64,000 bases of DNA from Lachnospiraceae bacterium (GCA_022483465.1 JAKVNF010000002.1:186001-250000); one strand, 5' to 3'. Numbered from the stretch's first letter, positions 19,756 through 29,763 are shown. A program made the numbers and translations. The notes: generated by a model from the sequence alone, not told the origin.

Positions 19756-21147
19756 TTGTCCTAAATCGAAACTCCCGCTAAACGGCGCTATCCCGAACTT
19801 CGTGCCGAACTTCGAACGCCGGACCGACGCCTGCGCGGTCTGGGGCGATGTGGGGACCTTCCTTCCCTGGAACCTGTTCGAGTCCACTGGCTCGGTGTCG
19901 GAGCTGGAGACAAACTACCCCATGATGCGGGACTGGGTCGAGTGGATCCGCCGCCAGGATGAGGCCCCCACCCACGCCCATCCGCACCTGTTTGACTTTG
20001 GCTTCTCCTTTGGCGACTGGCTTGCTCTCGACGGGCCGACCCCGTCCAGCTTCAAGGGCCGCACGGATGAGACCTACATCGCGACCTGCCACTACTTCCA
20101 GTCCGCCAAGCTCGTCTGGGAGGCGGCTGGGATCCTGAAGGGCCACGCGAAGACCGACGAGGCGCGGCAGATCTATGCAAAAGAGGAGAAGAAGTACCAG
20201 GCACTGGCAGAGGAAATCAAAAGCGCCATCCAAGATGAGTACTTCACCCCCGCAGGCCGCCTTGCCGTGGACACCCAGACGGGCCTTGCCCTCGCCCTTG
20301 CCTTTGACCTGGCACCGGAAAAAGAGGTATGCAAGAAGCAGATGAAGGCCTGCCTCAAGCAGGACCTCTATGCCATGAAGGCGGGCTTTGCCGGGGCGCC
20401 GCTTCTCTGCACGGCCCTCGCAAAGAGCGGCCTTGTGGAGGAGGCCTACGACCTGCTGTTCCGTGAGGCCTATCCCTCCTGGCTCTACGAGGTGAACCTG
20501 GGGGCCACCACGATCTGGGAGCGGTGGAACTCGGTTCTGCCGGATGGCACCATCAACCCCGCCGGGATGAACTCCTTAAACCACTACGCCTATGGTTCGG
20601 TGATGGAGTTTGTCTACGGCTATGCAGGAGGCCTTCTGCCCCTTGCCCCCGGCTGGAAGCGGGCCCGCATCGCCCCCTGCCCGGACATCCGGTTTGGGAA
20701 AAAGGTCACCTGCTCCTACGATGCGGCGGCGGGGACCTATGCCTGCAGCTGGGAGATCCAGGAGGATGGGGAGCTTGTGGTCACGGTCTCGGTTCCCTTT
20801 GGCTGCACCGCGGAGGTTATGCTCCCCGACGGGAAGGGCACCACAATAGAAACAGAGAGCGGCACCCACACCTACCGCTGCCAACCTGCGCGGGACATCC
20901 GGCAGGTCTTTACCTGGGATACCAAGCTCTCGAGGGCCTTGGAGGATGATCGGGCCATGGCGATCCTCGCCGCAAAGGTCCCGCCCCTTGCCGGCATGGC
21001 ACACGATCCGGAGATGGGCGCCAACACCTTCCGGGAGATCGCCGGGATGGGCTATCTTCCCATCGACCCGAAGGCCCTGAAGGAGACGGTGGAGGAGCTT
21101 GGCACGCTGCGAAATTCCGGTACCCAAAAAGAAGAGGAGATGACGCG

Positions 21148-22764
21148 ATGACACAGGAAATCGATGTAAGCAGCAAGGGACACCCCTTCCAAAAGCACTG
21201 GCAGTTCTGCATCGGGAGCGGCCACGCGCCACTGACCCTTCGGGCGGACTCGCAGGAGCTGCTTGCCCGCCTCCACCGGGAACTTGGCATCTCCTACGTT
21301 CGCTTCCACGGGGTTCTCAGTGACGACATGGGCGTTGTCAACACGTTTGCGGACCTCTTTCCGCTCCGGGGCGGGGAGCGCTTCTCGGAGTACAACTTCC
21401 GCCGGATTGCCGCCTCCTACGACGGGATCCTGAAGGCCGGCATGAAGCCCTTCGTGGAGCTCTCCTTCATGCCGGAAAAGATCGCCGCGGACCCGTCCAA
21501 GCGGTGCTTTTTCTACTACCGGGACAAGAACGTCATCTCCCTGCCAAAGGACGACGCGGCCTGGACCGACCTCATCACGGCCTTTGTCCAGTTCCTTCTC
21601 GCGCGCTACGGGAAAGAAGAGGTGGAGAGCTGGTACTTTGAGGTCTGGAACGAGCCGGATCTCTCCGGGTTCTTTGCCGGGACGAAGGAGGACTACTTCC
21701 ACCTCTACGAGATCACGGCAAGGGCGATCAAGGCTGTCGATGAGGGCCTTCAGGTCGGTGGTCCCGCGACCTCCTGCAGCAAGTGGGTGCACGGATTTCT
21801 TGCCTTCTGTAAGGAAAACAAAGTCCCGGTGGACTTTGTCTCCACCCACCAGTACGCGGGGGATCCTGTGGGCATGATCGATGTGGAGGGAAAGAGTGAG
21901 GCAGAGGAAAAGCCCGAGGATTTCTCTGGCTTTGGAGAGGCGGATCTCTTTGCAGGGGTCCCTGACGGGAGCGTCCTCGATGCCCTGCGGCACATGATGC
22001 CGGACCCCTCGGAGACGAAAGACCTCCCGGACGATGTCTTTCGGACCAACGCCAGGATCGTGCGGGAGCAGATCGCAAGGTCCGGCGTGCAGGAGAAGGA
22101 TGGCGGTCCCCTGCCTCTTTTCTACACCGAGTGGAGTGAGAACGCGGTCTTTTCCGCCTGGACCAACGACACCAGGAAGGAGGCCGCCTACCTCGTGCGG
22201 GCAGCTCTCGACACGGAGGGTGTGATCGACGCCTCCAGCGTCTGGTGCGCCTCCGACATCTTTGAGGAGTTTCACCTCTTCCGGGAGGAGTTCCACGGGG
22301 GCTTTGGCCTTCTGACACAGAGCGGCATCGAAAAGCCCTCCTTCTGGGCGATGAAGCTGCTGTCCATTCTCTACGGCGAGCGGATCGACCTCCCGGCAAA
22401 GCTCTCCGAGGGGGAGATCGGCGTTGCCGCCTTCCGGGGATCGGACCACGCCCTGCAGGTTCTCCTCTATCGCCAGAAGATGAAAAACGAGGATCTCCCG
22501 GAACAAAGCTGCGAGATCGTCCTCTCCGGGCTTGCAAACCCCTCTCAGGTGACCCTGCAGCGGATCGATGAGACCCACGGCAATCCCCTCGCCGCCTGGA
22601 AGAAGCTGGGAAGCCCCGCGATCCCCACACCGAAAGAAGTGGAAGAGATCCGGTCATCCTCCCGCGTCGTGGAAGAGCCCCTTCCGTATCAACTCTCCGA
22701 GGGAAAGCTCTCTTTCCAAGCCAGTCTTGGCGTCAACGACGTCTGGCTGGTGACCATCCGCTGA
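21148..22764 (+). CDS. Glycoside hydrolase family 39 (beta-xylosidase-like)
   Basis: 538 aa. TIM barrel with RFHGVLSDDMGV, acid/base Glu in FEVWNEPDLSGF near residue 169, VSTHQYAGDP, and nucleophile Glu in LFYTEWSENAVF near residue 328, then a C-terminal beta domain. GH39 enzymes of this type release xylose (or iduronate/arabinose) from non-reducing ends. ATG overlaps the rhamnosidase stop (ATGA). It is the last gene of the GH43-GH78-GH39 operon and ends at a strong terminator. No signal peptide; cytoplasmic. Confidence 0.9.
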   Translation: MTQEIDVSSKGHPFQKHWQFCIGSGHAPLTLRADSQELLARLHRELGISYVRFHGVLSDDMGVVNTFADLFPLRGGERFSEYNFRRIAASYDGILKAGMKPFVELSFMPEKIAADPSKRCFFYYRDKNVISLPKDDAAWTDLITAFVQFLLARYGKEEVESWYFEVWNEPDLSGFFAGTKEDYFHLYEITARAIKAVDEGLQVGGPATSCSKWVHGFLAFCKENKVPVDFVSTHQYAGDPVGMIDVEGKSEAEEKPEDFSGFGEADLFAGVPDGSVLDALRHMMPDPSETKDLPDDVFRTNARIVREQIARSGVQEKDGGPLPLFYTEWSENAVFSAWTNDTRKEAAYLVRAALDTEGVIDASSVWCASDIFEEFHLFREEFHGGFGLLTQSGIEKPSFWAMKLLSILYGERIDLPAKLSEGEIGVAAFRGSDHALQVLLYRQKMKNEDLPEQSCEIVLSGLANPSQVTLQRIDETHGNPLAAWKKLGSPAIPTPKEVEEIRSSSRVVEEPLPYQLSEGKLSFQASLGVNDVWLVTIR

Positions 22765-22795
22765 TCCAACAAAACAATTCAACAGGCATGCGAAA

Positions 22796-22830
22796 CCCCG
22801 CACTCGTTGTGACAACGAGGCGGGGCTTTT
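22796..22830 (+). terminator. Intrinsic terminator after GH39
   Basis: Stem CCCCGC + CTCGTTG paired with CAACGAG + GCGGGG around a TGT-rich loop, one bulged base, followed by TTTT. Confidence 0.88.
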
Positions 22831-22860
22831 CTGCGTCAGTTAAGAACACTTTTTTCAAAA

Positions 22861-24064
22861 GGCGTTAGTAAGGATCCGGGGTGATAAGCTATGTAAAAAT
22901 TTGTAGGAACATATTTATACAGCAAGCAAATTCAGTTCCTTGACATCATCATAGTGATGCACTCTCTTCGGATCACGCACCAGGAAGAGCTTCTCTGCAA
23001 GTTCATCCACCGACATCCTCATCCGGTATGCTGCACGGAATACCATGTTGTAGCGGTTCAGGTACTTGGTAGCCACACCGCGGTAGTCGTAGTAGCGGTT
23101 CTTGATGAAGCTGTGCAGATTGTTAACCGTGTTCAGGTTGAAGAAGCTGCCTGTCTCCTTCTTCACATTCATAACGCTGAGTTCCAGTACCTTGCCCAGC
23201 TTCGGATATACGTTCAATTCCGTCCGTGAGGAAAAGAGCCCCCTTCTTGACATGACCTGTGTAGATGTCGACGACATCCTCCGTGGAAGGTCTTGCACGG
23301 TTCTCCGATTTTACAACCAGATCACCGCTTTTGCGCTGAACTGCAGTGCAGATGCAGATCTGCTCGTCAGAAAGGCCGCACTTAGATGCCGGAGTACCGC
23401 GCTTACGGGGCTTTCTCCTGGCGTCGGGCCCGAATTTTGTCCCTTTCTCCGACTCTGGTACGTAGGTTTCATCAGCCTCGACAACTTCCTCGACCATTGC
23501 AGGACTGACCTCCTGAAGATCCTCAATCGCCAGCATGATCTTATGCCTCATAAAGAAGAGGCTGGTATGGCTGATCCGGATATGCTGAAGATCAAGTCCA
23601 TCTCTTGTGTCATCAAGGGATACGCCCATAAGCGTGTCAGCAAGGACGGTCTTCCAGACACCACTGCTGTAATGTGAGCCAGACAGAGACGTGCTACTTG
23701 CTGTAACAAATGACTTTTCGCATGCCCGGTACAGAAATGTCTGCTTGCCATGCTTGTGACCGTTCCTAACAACATGTGAACTGGTATGGCAGACCGGACA
23801 TTCCATCCGGGGAACGATCTTCACCGAAGAAGCAAACGACTTCTCATGGTTCAGACGGTCCATGATCTTGTTAACGGGAATCTTAAGATCCGAATCGGAG
23901 AGGTTGTTTCCTGCAGCCAGTATGCATTCGATGTTACCCATAGTCGTGTCCTCCTGACACGACTATTATAGGTCAAGTCCTAAAAGGACGTCGTACATTC
24001 AAATGTACAAATCCGGAAAAACTTTTGGGATCGCTACTTATCAACCCGTTTCTTTACTAACGCC
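22861..24064 (-). mobile_element. IS1595-type insertion sequence, parent type of the MITE
   Basis: Inverted ends begin GGCGTTAGTAA and share CGGG.TGATAAG (left 22861-22889, right 24036-24064). The 9 bases TTTTCAAAA occur on both sides (22852-22860 and 24065-24073), consistent with the 8-bp duplication usual for the family plus one chance match. Between the ends lies one transposase gene broken by a frameshift. The ends closely match those of the three 308-bp MITEs. Confidence 0.88.
22915..23941 (-). pseudogene. IS1595-family transposase (ISXO2-like), frameshifted
   Basis: N-terminal zinc-ribbon (CPVCHTSSHVVRNGHKHGKQ...), then VEEVVEADETYVPESEKG with the first catalytic Asp, then LFLTDG with the second. 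The third catalytic residue is in NTVNNLHSFIK in a different frame. The frame shifts near 23215-23235: the first part (to 23123) goes astray after LFLTDG, and the second part (down to 22915) resumes with ELNVYPKLGK. The product should therefore be non-functional unless frameshifting rescues it, which is not usual in this family. Another intact copy elsewhere would be needed to move the MITEs. Confidence 0.85.
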
Positions 24065-24085
24065 TTTTCAAAATTTCTTCATTTT

Positions 24086-24138
24086 GCGGGCGGCTTACCG
24101 GGGCAAGCCCCGGGGCTTGAACCCGCCGCCCGCATTTT
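24086..24138. other. Strong palindromic region upstream of the sensor kinase
   Basis: GCGGGCGG (24086-24093) pairs with CCGCCCGC (24126-24133). Between them lies the 16-bp perfect palindrome CAAGCCCCGGGGCTTG (24104-24119), which can also pair CCGGGGC with GCCCCGG. A short T-rich run follows. It may be a terminator of a gene displaced by the IS1595-type insertion, or an attenuator in front of the kinase. Confidence 0.5.
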
Positions 24139-24217
24139 ATGTTACAACTTTCCCCCGCGGGCATGATACGATATCCACAATGCAGTACTAAGCCGCGAAG
24201 GAGAAAGAGGCAGCACC

Positions 24218-26005
24218 GTGGAAGAGACAAAGCAAAGGAACAAAAAGCCGGAGCACAGGTGGTTTCGGCGTCCGAAGAAGGACCAGACCAAGAAACGAGC
24301 AAAACACCCCAAGGGGTTTCACTCCCTGCGGGAGGAGTTTACCCTGCTGTTTTTCATCCTGATGGCGGGCATGGTGCTGGTCATCTACCTGGCCAACTCC
24401 TTCTTTTTGGAGAAGTTTTACATCCGCAACAAGCAGCTGGCCCTGGAGAACGCCTACCAGAGCATCAACAAGGCCGCCAAGGCCAACGAGATCACCTCCG
24501 ATGAGTTCGACGTGGAACTGTTGCAGATCACAAGCCGCGACTCCATCGGCTGCATCATCATGAGCGATGAGTCCCGGACGATGAAGTGCTATGCCCAGGA
24601 CCCGGGGACGATGCTGCGCAGGATGTGGGACAACCTGCTCTACAACGAGGAGTCGGAGACCCCGGCCAATGGCGCGGCGTCCTCGGCATCTTCTGCGTCC
24701 TTAGCATCCTCCGAGGCTTCCTCTGAGAGCTCCACGGAGAGCGCGGCGGCATCCAGGACGGATGCCGGGAGCACCGCTTCCTCCGCCGCCTCCTCGCAGC
24801 CTGTGGCGGAGGACTCGGATGACCGCTACAAGGTGGTAAAGACCATCCCCACGGGGACCAGCCAGCGCCTGCAGATGGTGCTGGACACCCGCACCAACTC
24901 CCAGTCGATGGAGATGTGGGGAATCCTGGGGGATGGGTCCTTCTACCTGCTCCGCACCCCGATTGAGTCCATCACCAATGACACGCGGATTGCAAATCAG
25001 TTCATCCTGTACGTGGGGATCCTCGCCATCATCGGCGGGGTCTTCATCGCCATGGTCCTGGGCAACCGGTTCTCCCGCCCGATCCGGGCCCTCTCCGACA
25101 TCTCCCAGCGCATGAAGCAGCTGGACTTCTCCGCCCGCTACGAGGGGCAGGATGAGAACGAGATCGGAGAGCTGGGCGCCAACATCAACGATCTCTCCTC
25201 CACCCTGGAGCAGACGATCTCCGAGCTCAAGACCGCCAACAACCAGCTGCAGCGCGACCTGCAGCAGAAGGAACAGGTGGAGGCCTTCCAGCGGGAGTTC
25301 ATCTCAAACGTGACCCACGAGCTCAAGACCCCGATTGCCCTGATCCAGGGCTACGCGGAGGGCCTCTCCGACGCGGTGGCAGACGATGAGGAGTCCCGGC
25401 AGTTCTACACGGACGTCATCATCGATGAGGCCGGCAAGATGAACAAGATGGTCCAGAAGCTCCTCGCCCTGACCCACCTGGAGTTCGGCCAGACGGACGT
25501 CAACATCGAGCACTTCGACGTGGTGGAGATGATCCGCAGCTATCTGGACTCCGCGGGGCTCCTTGCCAAGGACAAGGACGTGAAGGTCAACGTGCAGGAG
25601 TCCGGGCCGATCATGGTCTGGAGCGACCGGTTCCTCACGGAGGAGGTCTTCCAGAACTACTACTCCAACGCGATCAACCACGTGGAGGGGGACAAGGTCA
25701 TCGACATCCGATTCACCCAGCAGAAGGACACGGTGCGCATCAGCGTCTTCAACACCGGAAAGCCAATCCCGGAGGAGTCCCTGGGCAGGATCTGGGAGAA
25801 GTTCTACAAGGTGGACAAGGCAAGGACCAGGGCCTACGGCGGCTCCGGCGTCGGCCTCTCCATCGTCAAGGCCATCATGGACCTGCTGCATCAGAAGTAC
25901 GGCGCCATCAACTACGACAACGGCGTGGAGTTCTGGTTTGAGCTCGACACCTCGACCCGGGAAGAGGGCGAGATCCAGGAGCCGGATGCGCCCGCTCCGG
26001 TCTGA
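24218..26005 (+). CDS. Sensor histidine kinase
   Basis: 595 aa. Basic N-terminus, first membrane helix near residues 43-65 (LLFFILMAGMVLVIYLANSFF), and an extracytoplasmic domain containing a ~45-residue Ser/Ala/Glu-rich low-complexity stretch (residues ~150-200). A second helix (ILYVGILAIIGGVFIAMVLG) is followed by HAMP. HisKA carries the phospho-acceptor His in VTHELKTPIALIQG near residue 367. The HATPase has NAINHV (N box), FNTGKPIP and GGSGVGLSIVK. GTG start follows AAGGAGA. No response regulator is adjacent, so the partner is unknown. The upstream neighbour may have been lost with the IS1595-type insertion. Confidence 0.92.
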   Translation: MEETKQRNKKPEHRWFRRPKKDQTKKRAKHPKGFHSLREEFTLLFFILMAGMVLVIYLANSFFLEKFYIRNKQLALENAYQSINKAAKANEITSDEFDVELLQITSRDSIGCIIMSDESRTMKCYAQDPGTMLRRMWDNLLYNEESETPANGAASSASSASLASSEASSESSTESAAASRTDAGSTASSAASSQPVAEDSDDRYKVVKTIPTGTSQRLQMVLDTRTNSQSMEMWGILGDGSFYLLRTPIESITNDTRIANQFILYVGILAIIGGVFIAMVLGNRFSRPIRALSDISQRMKQLDFSARYEGQDENEIGELGANINDLSSTLEQTISELKTANNQLQRDLQQKEQVEAFQREFISNVTHELKTPIALIQGYAEGLSDAVADDEESRQFYTDVIIDEAGKMNKMVQKLLALTHLEFGQTDVNIEHFDVVEMIRSYLDSAGLLAKDKDVKVNVQESGPIMVWSDRFLTEEVFQNYYSNAINHVEGDKVIDIRFTQQKDTVRISVFNTGKPIPEESLGRIWEKFYKVDKARTRAYGGSGVGLSIVKAIMDLLHQKYGAINYDNGVEFWFELDTSTREEGEIQEPDAPAPV

Positions 26006-26020
26006 AATCAACAGAACAGG

Positions 26021-26095
26021 AACCCTCCGTCGGGGGAGAGCCTGGCAGGAGACCAGAATTCTGCAGGATTCCCTTCCCCTCCGGAGGGTTCTTTT
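26021..26095 (+). terminator. Terminator-like inverted repeat after the kinase
   Basis: GAACCCTCCG (26021-26030) pairs with CGGAGGGTTC (26082-26091), followed by TTTT. The 51-nt loop is long but contains further G/C-rich pairing. Confidence 0.55.
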
Positions 26096-26172
26096 GATTT
26101 CCATTCGCGGCTGGTTGCGTTATACTTTGCTGGTACGATTTACAACAGCATCACAAGAAAGTGAACGCGCAT

Positions 26173-26808
26173 ATGATAGCAGTGATAGACTACGATGCCG
26201 GAAACATCCGCTCCGTCCTAAACGCCATGGCGTCCATGGGACAGGAGGCCGTTCTCACCAGCGACAAAAAGACGATCCTCTCTGCCGACCGCATCATCCT
26301 GCCGGGGGTCGGCGCCTTCGGCGATGCGATGGGAAGGCTCAGGGAGCGGGGCCTTGTCGATTTGATCCGGCAGGCAGCGGGAGAGGGCATTCCCTTTCTC
26401 GGGATCTGCCTGGGACTGCAGCTTCTGTTCGAGTCCTCCGAGGAGAGCCCGGGGGTGGAGGGCCTTGGCCTCTTGCAGGGAACCGTGAAGAAGTTTCCCA
26501 AAGAGGAGAACGGCCGCACCTACAAGGTGCCGGAGATCGGCTGGAACGATCTTTCCTATCCCACGCCGGGGCGGCTCTTTGCGGGCGTTCCCGAGCACAG
26601 CTATGTCTACTTCGTCCACTCTTACTGCGCCCATGCCACGGACCGGTCGATCGCAAAGGCGGTCAGCACCTACGCCGGCGTCACCTTTGACGCCTCGGTG
26701 GAGCGCGGCAACGTCTTTGCCTGCCAGTTCCATCCGGAAAAGAGCGGATCGGTGGGACGGATCATCCTGGAGAACTTCCTTGCTGTGACAGGAGGTGCCG
26801 CATGCTGA
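26173..26808 (+). CDS. hisH: Imidazole glycerol phosphate synthase, glutaminase subunit
   Basis: 211 aa class I glutamine amidotransferase that supplies ammonia to HisF in histidine synthesis. Nucleophile Cys in [12 protein letters not shown] near residue 79, His and Glu in CQFHPEKSG near residues 187-189, and [11 protein letters not shown] near residue 45. The conserved family start MIA.IDYDAGN points to ATG 26173 rather than the in-frame GTG at 26161. Overlaps hisF by 7 nt. No other his biosynthesis gene is in the window. Confidence 0.95.
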   Translation: MIAVIDYDAGNIRSVLNAMASMGQEAVLTSDKKTILSADRIILPGVGAFGDAMGRLRERGLVDLIRQAAGEGIPFLGICLGLQLLFESSEESPGVEGLGLLQGTVKKFPKEENGRTYKVPEIGWNDLSYPTPGRLFAGVPEHSYVYFVHSYCAHATDRSIAKAVSTYAGVTFDASVERGNVFACQFHPEKSGSVGRIILENFLAVTGGAAC

Positions 26809-27572
26809 CCAAGCGAATCATTCCCTGCCTGGACGTCAAGGACGGGCGCGTGGTAAAGGGTGTCAACTTTGTCTCCCTCAAGGACGCCGGGGACCCGGTG
26901 GAAGCCGGTGCCGCCTACTCGAGAGAGGGCGCCGATGAGCTGGTCTTTTTGGACATCACCGCCACCTCCGACGCGCGAAAGACCGTGGCCGACATGGTCC
27001 GGCGCGTGGCAAAAGAGGTGTTCATCCCCTTCACCGTGGGCGGCGGCATCCGCTCCGTGGAGGACATGCGGGCGATCCTGCGGGAGGGCGCTGACAAGGT
27101 CAGCGTCAACAGCGCAGCTGTGAAGAACCCGGAGCTCATCCGGGAGGGCGCGGAAAAGTTCGGAAGCCAGTGCATCACCGTGGCAATCGATGCGAAGATG
27201 CGCACCAAGGACCCGGAGGATGGTTGGAGCGTCGTCATCGCCGGCGGCCGGATCGACACCGGGATCGATGCCCTGGAGTGGGCGAGAAAAGCCGAGTCCC
27301 TGGGGGCAGGAGAGATCCTTCTGACCTCGATGGACTGCGACGGGACGAAGGCGGGATACGACATCCCGCTGACAAGCCGCGTGGCGGAACTGGTGGACAT
27401 CCCGGTCATCGCCTCCGGCGGAGCCGGCACGAAGGAGCACTTCTACGATGCCCTGACTGCCGGGAAGGCGGATGCGGCGCTCGCCGCCTCCCTGTTCCAT
27501 TTCCGGGAGCTTACGATCCGCGAAGTAAAGGAGTATCTTGCCGGCAGGGGTGTGCCGGTTCGGCCGGTATGA
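26802..27572 (+). CDS. hisF: Imidazole glycerol phosphate synthase, cyclase subunit
   Basis: 256 aa, complete (beta/alpha)8 barrel. Catalytic Asp11 in [17 protein letters not shown] and Asp130 in ITVAIDAKM are in their canonical positions; phosphate-binding [10 protein letters not shown] and [11 protein letters not shown] are present. It converts PRFAR and ammonia to IGP and AICAR. Coupled to hisH by overlap and followed after 31 bp by pepD. Confidence 0.97.
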   Translation: MLTKRIIPCLDVKDGRVVKGVNFVSLKDAGDPVEAGAAYSREGADELVFLDITATSDARKTVADMVRRVAKEVFIPFTVGGGIRSVEDMRAILREGADKVSVNSAAVKNPELIREGAEKFGSQCITVAIDAKMRTKDPEDGWSVVIAGGRIDTGIDALEWARKAESLGAGEILLTSMDCDGTKAGYDIPLTSRVAELVDIPVIASGGAGTKEHFYDALTAGKADAALAASLFHFRELTIREVKEYLAGRGVPVRPV

Positions 27573-27603
27573 CAAGCAAGCGGCCAGAAGGAGAGAAGAA
27601 GAT

Positions 27604-29061
27604 ATGTACTACCTATTGAATGACGTCGAACCCAAGCTGGTTCTGCACTACTTTGAGGAGATCTGTGCGATTCCCCACGGCTCCCGCCACACGACCAAGA
27701 TTTCCGACTACCTGGTCAAGTTTGCCAAGGATCGGAACCTGAAGGTGGTCCAGGATGAGGCGGAGAACGTCATCATCTGGAAAAAGGGCTCGGCGGGCCA
27801 CGAGAAGTCCGCGCCGCTGATGCTCCAGGGCCACATGGACATGGTGCTCGAGAAGAACCGGGATGTGCCGCTGGACCTCGTGAACAACCCGATCCATTTG
27901 AAGTACGACAACGGTTTCCTGCACGCCGAGGGCACGACGCTCGGCGGTGATGACGGCATCGCGGTCGCGATGATGCTGGCAACTCTCGACGACAAGAACC
28001 TGGTGCACCCGCCGCTCGAGTGCGTGTTCACCACCGATGAGGAGATCGGCATGGACGGCATGGTGGCGCTGGATGCCTCGGTCCTCAAGGCAAAACAGCT
28101 CATCAACCTCGACTCCGAGGAGGAGGGGGTCTTCACCGTGGGCTGCGCAGGCGGCACCCACATGGAGCTCTTACTCCCGGTGCAGCTCAAGAAAAAAACC
28201 GGCATGCAGCTGCATGTCGAGATCACGGGCCTTCGCGGCGGCCACTCCGGAGAGTGCATCAACCTTGGCCGCGCCAACGCGGTCATGCTGATGGGCAGGC
28301 TTCTTCGCAAGCTCTTCAAGAAGTCCGAGTTCTCCCTGGGCTCCCTCGATGGCGGCTCCAAGGACAACGCGATCCCCAGAACCTGCACCGCAGACCTTCT
28401 GTTCTTCGGCCAGTTTGACAACCGGATCATCTCCGCCACCGTGGAGAAGTTCAAGGAGCAGATCCGCAACGAGTACCAGTTCACGGATCCGGACATCGAG
28501 GTCCGCTCCGACTGGACGGATCTGACGAGCCGGGAGACCGCGGTCGCCACGGCCCACGACACGAGAAAGGCGGTCGCCATGCTGACGGCCCTTCCAAACG
28601 GCCTCATCGAGACCGATCCCAACACCGGGCGCCCGCAGACCTCCCTGAACCTCGGCATCTGCAAGATGCAGGAGGACCAGATCGAGATCACGTACCTCGT
28701 GCGCTCCTCCATCAACAGCCAGAAGAAGTACCTGGTGTCCAAGGTCAAGGCGGTGGGAGAGCTCTCCGGCGCAAGAATCGACGCGACCGGCGACTACCCC
28801 GCCTGGGAGTACCAGAAGGACTGCCCGCTGCGTGACACGCTGGTCTGCGTCTACGAGAAGGCCTATGGGAAGAAGCCGAAGCTCTCCATCACCCACGGTG
28901 GCCTGGAGTGCGGCCTTCTTGCCGCCAAGATTCCGGGTCTGCAGAGTGTCTCCATCGGCCCCGACATGGAGGGCATCCACACCCCCGACGAGAAGCTCTC
29001 GGTGGAGAGCGTTCGCCGCACCTGGGACTTCCTCGTCAAGGCGATGGAAGCCCTGGCCTGA
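27604..29061 (+). CDS. pepD: Aminoacyl-histidine dipeptidase (M20C)
   Basis: 485 aa. Metal-site motifs LMLQGHMDMVLEK, LGGDDGIAVAMMLATL and FTTDEEIGMDGM, with a dimerisation domain GLRGGHSGECINLGRANAV and a final THGGLECGLLAAKIPGLQSVSIGP. Zn-dependent cytosolic dipeptidase acting on X-His dipeptides and others. ATG 27604 with AAGGAGAG upstream; an earlier in-frame ATG (27538) lies inside hisF. Its position after hisHF suggests a histidine-supply theme, by synthesis and by peptide salvage. Confidence 0.94.
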   Translation: MYYLLNDVEPKLVLHYFEEICAIPHGSRHTTKISDYLVKFAKDRNLKVVQDEAENVIIWKKGSAGHEKSAPLMLQGHMDMVLEKNRDVPLDLVNNPIHLKYDNGFLHAEGTTLGGDDGIAVAMMLATLDDKNLVHPPLECVFTTDEEIGMDGMVALDASVLKAKQLINLDSEEEGVFTVGCAGGTHMELLLPVQLKKKTGMQLHVEITGLRGGHSGECINLGRANAVMLMGRLLRKLFKKSEFSLGSLDGGSKDNAIPRTCTADLLFFGQFDNRIISATVEKFKEQIRNEYQFTDPDIEVRSDWTDLTSRETAVATAHDTRKAVAMLTALPNGLIETDPNTGRPQTSLNLGICKMQEDQIEITYLVRSSINSQKKYLVSKVKAVGELSGARIDATGDYPAWEYQKDCPLRDTLVCVYEKAYGKKPKLSITHGGLECGLLAAKIPGLQSVSIGPDMEGIHTPDEKLSVESVRRTWDFLVKAMEALA

Positions 29062-29070
29062 GGTTCCCTC

Positions 29071-29763
29071 ATGGCAGGCATTTCCGGCGACTGGCTCCCC
29101 GCCGTGGAGGGGGAGTTTCGGAAGCCCTACTATAGAAAACTCTTTCAGTTCGTGCGGGACGAGTACCAGAACCACGTGGTCTACCCGCCCTCGGAGGACA
29201 TCTTTGCGGCCCTGGATCTGACCCCGCTCCACAAGGTCAAGGTCGTGATTCTGGGGCAGGACCCCTACCATGAGCCCCACGAGGCCCACGGTCTGTGTTT
29301 TTCGGTGCTGCCGGGCACAAAGAAGATCCCTCCGTCACTCATCAACATCTACAAGGAACTCCACGACGACGTGGGCTGCAGGATGCCCGACAACGGGTAC
29401 TTAAAGTGCTGGGCGGACCAGGGGGTCCTGATGCTGAACACGGTCCTCACCGTCCGCGCCCACGAGGCCAACTCCCACAAGGGCAAGGGCTGGGAGCAGT
29501 TCACCGACGCGATCCTCGAGGCGGTGAACCGCCAGGACCGCCCGATCGTGTTCATGCTCTGGGGGAGCCAGGCCCAGTCGAAGGAGGTCATGCTCGACAA
29601 CCCGAAGCACCTGATCCTGAAGGCGCCGCACCCGAGTCCCCTGTCCGCAAGCCGCGGGTTCTTCGGCTGCCGGCACTTCTCCAAGTGCAACGCCTTCCTG
29701 GAGGCCCACGGCGAGGCCCCCATCAACTGGCAGGTACCGAATCTTTTCGACCACAGCAACTGA
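29071..29763 (+). CDS. ung: Uracil-DNA glycosylase, family 1
   Basis: 230 aa. Water-activating motif VILGQDPYHEPHEAHGLCFSV with the catalytic Asp near residue 64, and Leu-loop HPSPLSASRGFFGCRHFSKCN near residues 190-210. Removes uracil from DNA for base-excision repair. Starts 9 nt after pepD and ends 28 nt before lysA. Length is normal for the family. Confidence 0.97.
   Translation: MAGISGDWLPAVEGEFRKPYYRKLFQFVRDEYQNHVVYPPSEDIFAALDLTPLHKVKVVILGQDPYHEPHEAHGLCFSVLPGTKKIPPSLINIYKELHDDVGCRMPDNGYLKCWADQGVLMLNTVLTVRAHEANSHKGKGWEQFTDAILEAVNRQDRPIVFMLWGSQAQSKEVMLDNPKHLILKAPHPSPLSASRGFFGCRHFSKCNAFLEAHGEAPINWQVPNLFDHSN

Larger units (their letters stand above)
17258..19777 (+). mobile_element. IS1634/IS4-group insertion sequence
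   Basis: Bounded by perfect 12-bp inverted repeats CGGGAGTTTCGA and by the 4-bp direct repeat CTAA (17254-17257 and 19778-19781). It carries one transposase gene and its own promoter and terminator. It is inserted in a GH78 gene and is itself interrupted by MITE copy 2. Without the MITE it would be about 2.2 kb. Confidence 0.88.
15778..21151 (+). pseudogene. Alpha-L-rhamnosidase (GH78), split by an IS1634-type element
   Basis: The 5' part (15778-17257) has the N-terminal Fn3-like and jelly-roll domains and SDCPQRNERLGWTGD. The 3' part (19782-21151) continues with NGAIPNFVPNF, FGDWLALD, NLGATTIWERW and the C-terminal beta domain. Removing the insertion (17258-19777) and one CTAA duplication gives a single frame of 949 aa across EQSKL-NGAIP. 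The last ~75 residues (from TWDTKLSRALEDDRAM) form a helical extension not typical of GH78. The 5' part now stops at 17298. The 3' end overlaps the GH39 start by 4 nt. Reaction would be release of alpha-L-rhamnose. Confidence 0.9.

Noticed and set aside
21052-22578. Minus-strand open frame of 508 codons opposite GH39
   Set aside because: Same antisense effect; GH39 catalytic motifs on the plus strand are complete.
23123-23298. Programmed frameshift in the IS1595-type transposase
   Set aside because: No obvious slippery run or downstream structure was seen at the junction, and this family normally has a single frame; a mutation is simpler.
23941-24064. CRISPR or repeat array
   Set aside because: No evenly spaced repeats were seen here or elsewhere in the window; repeats found are IS or MITE ends and hairpins.
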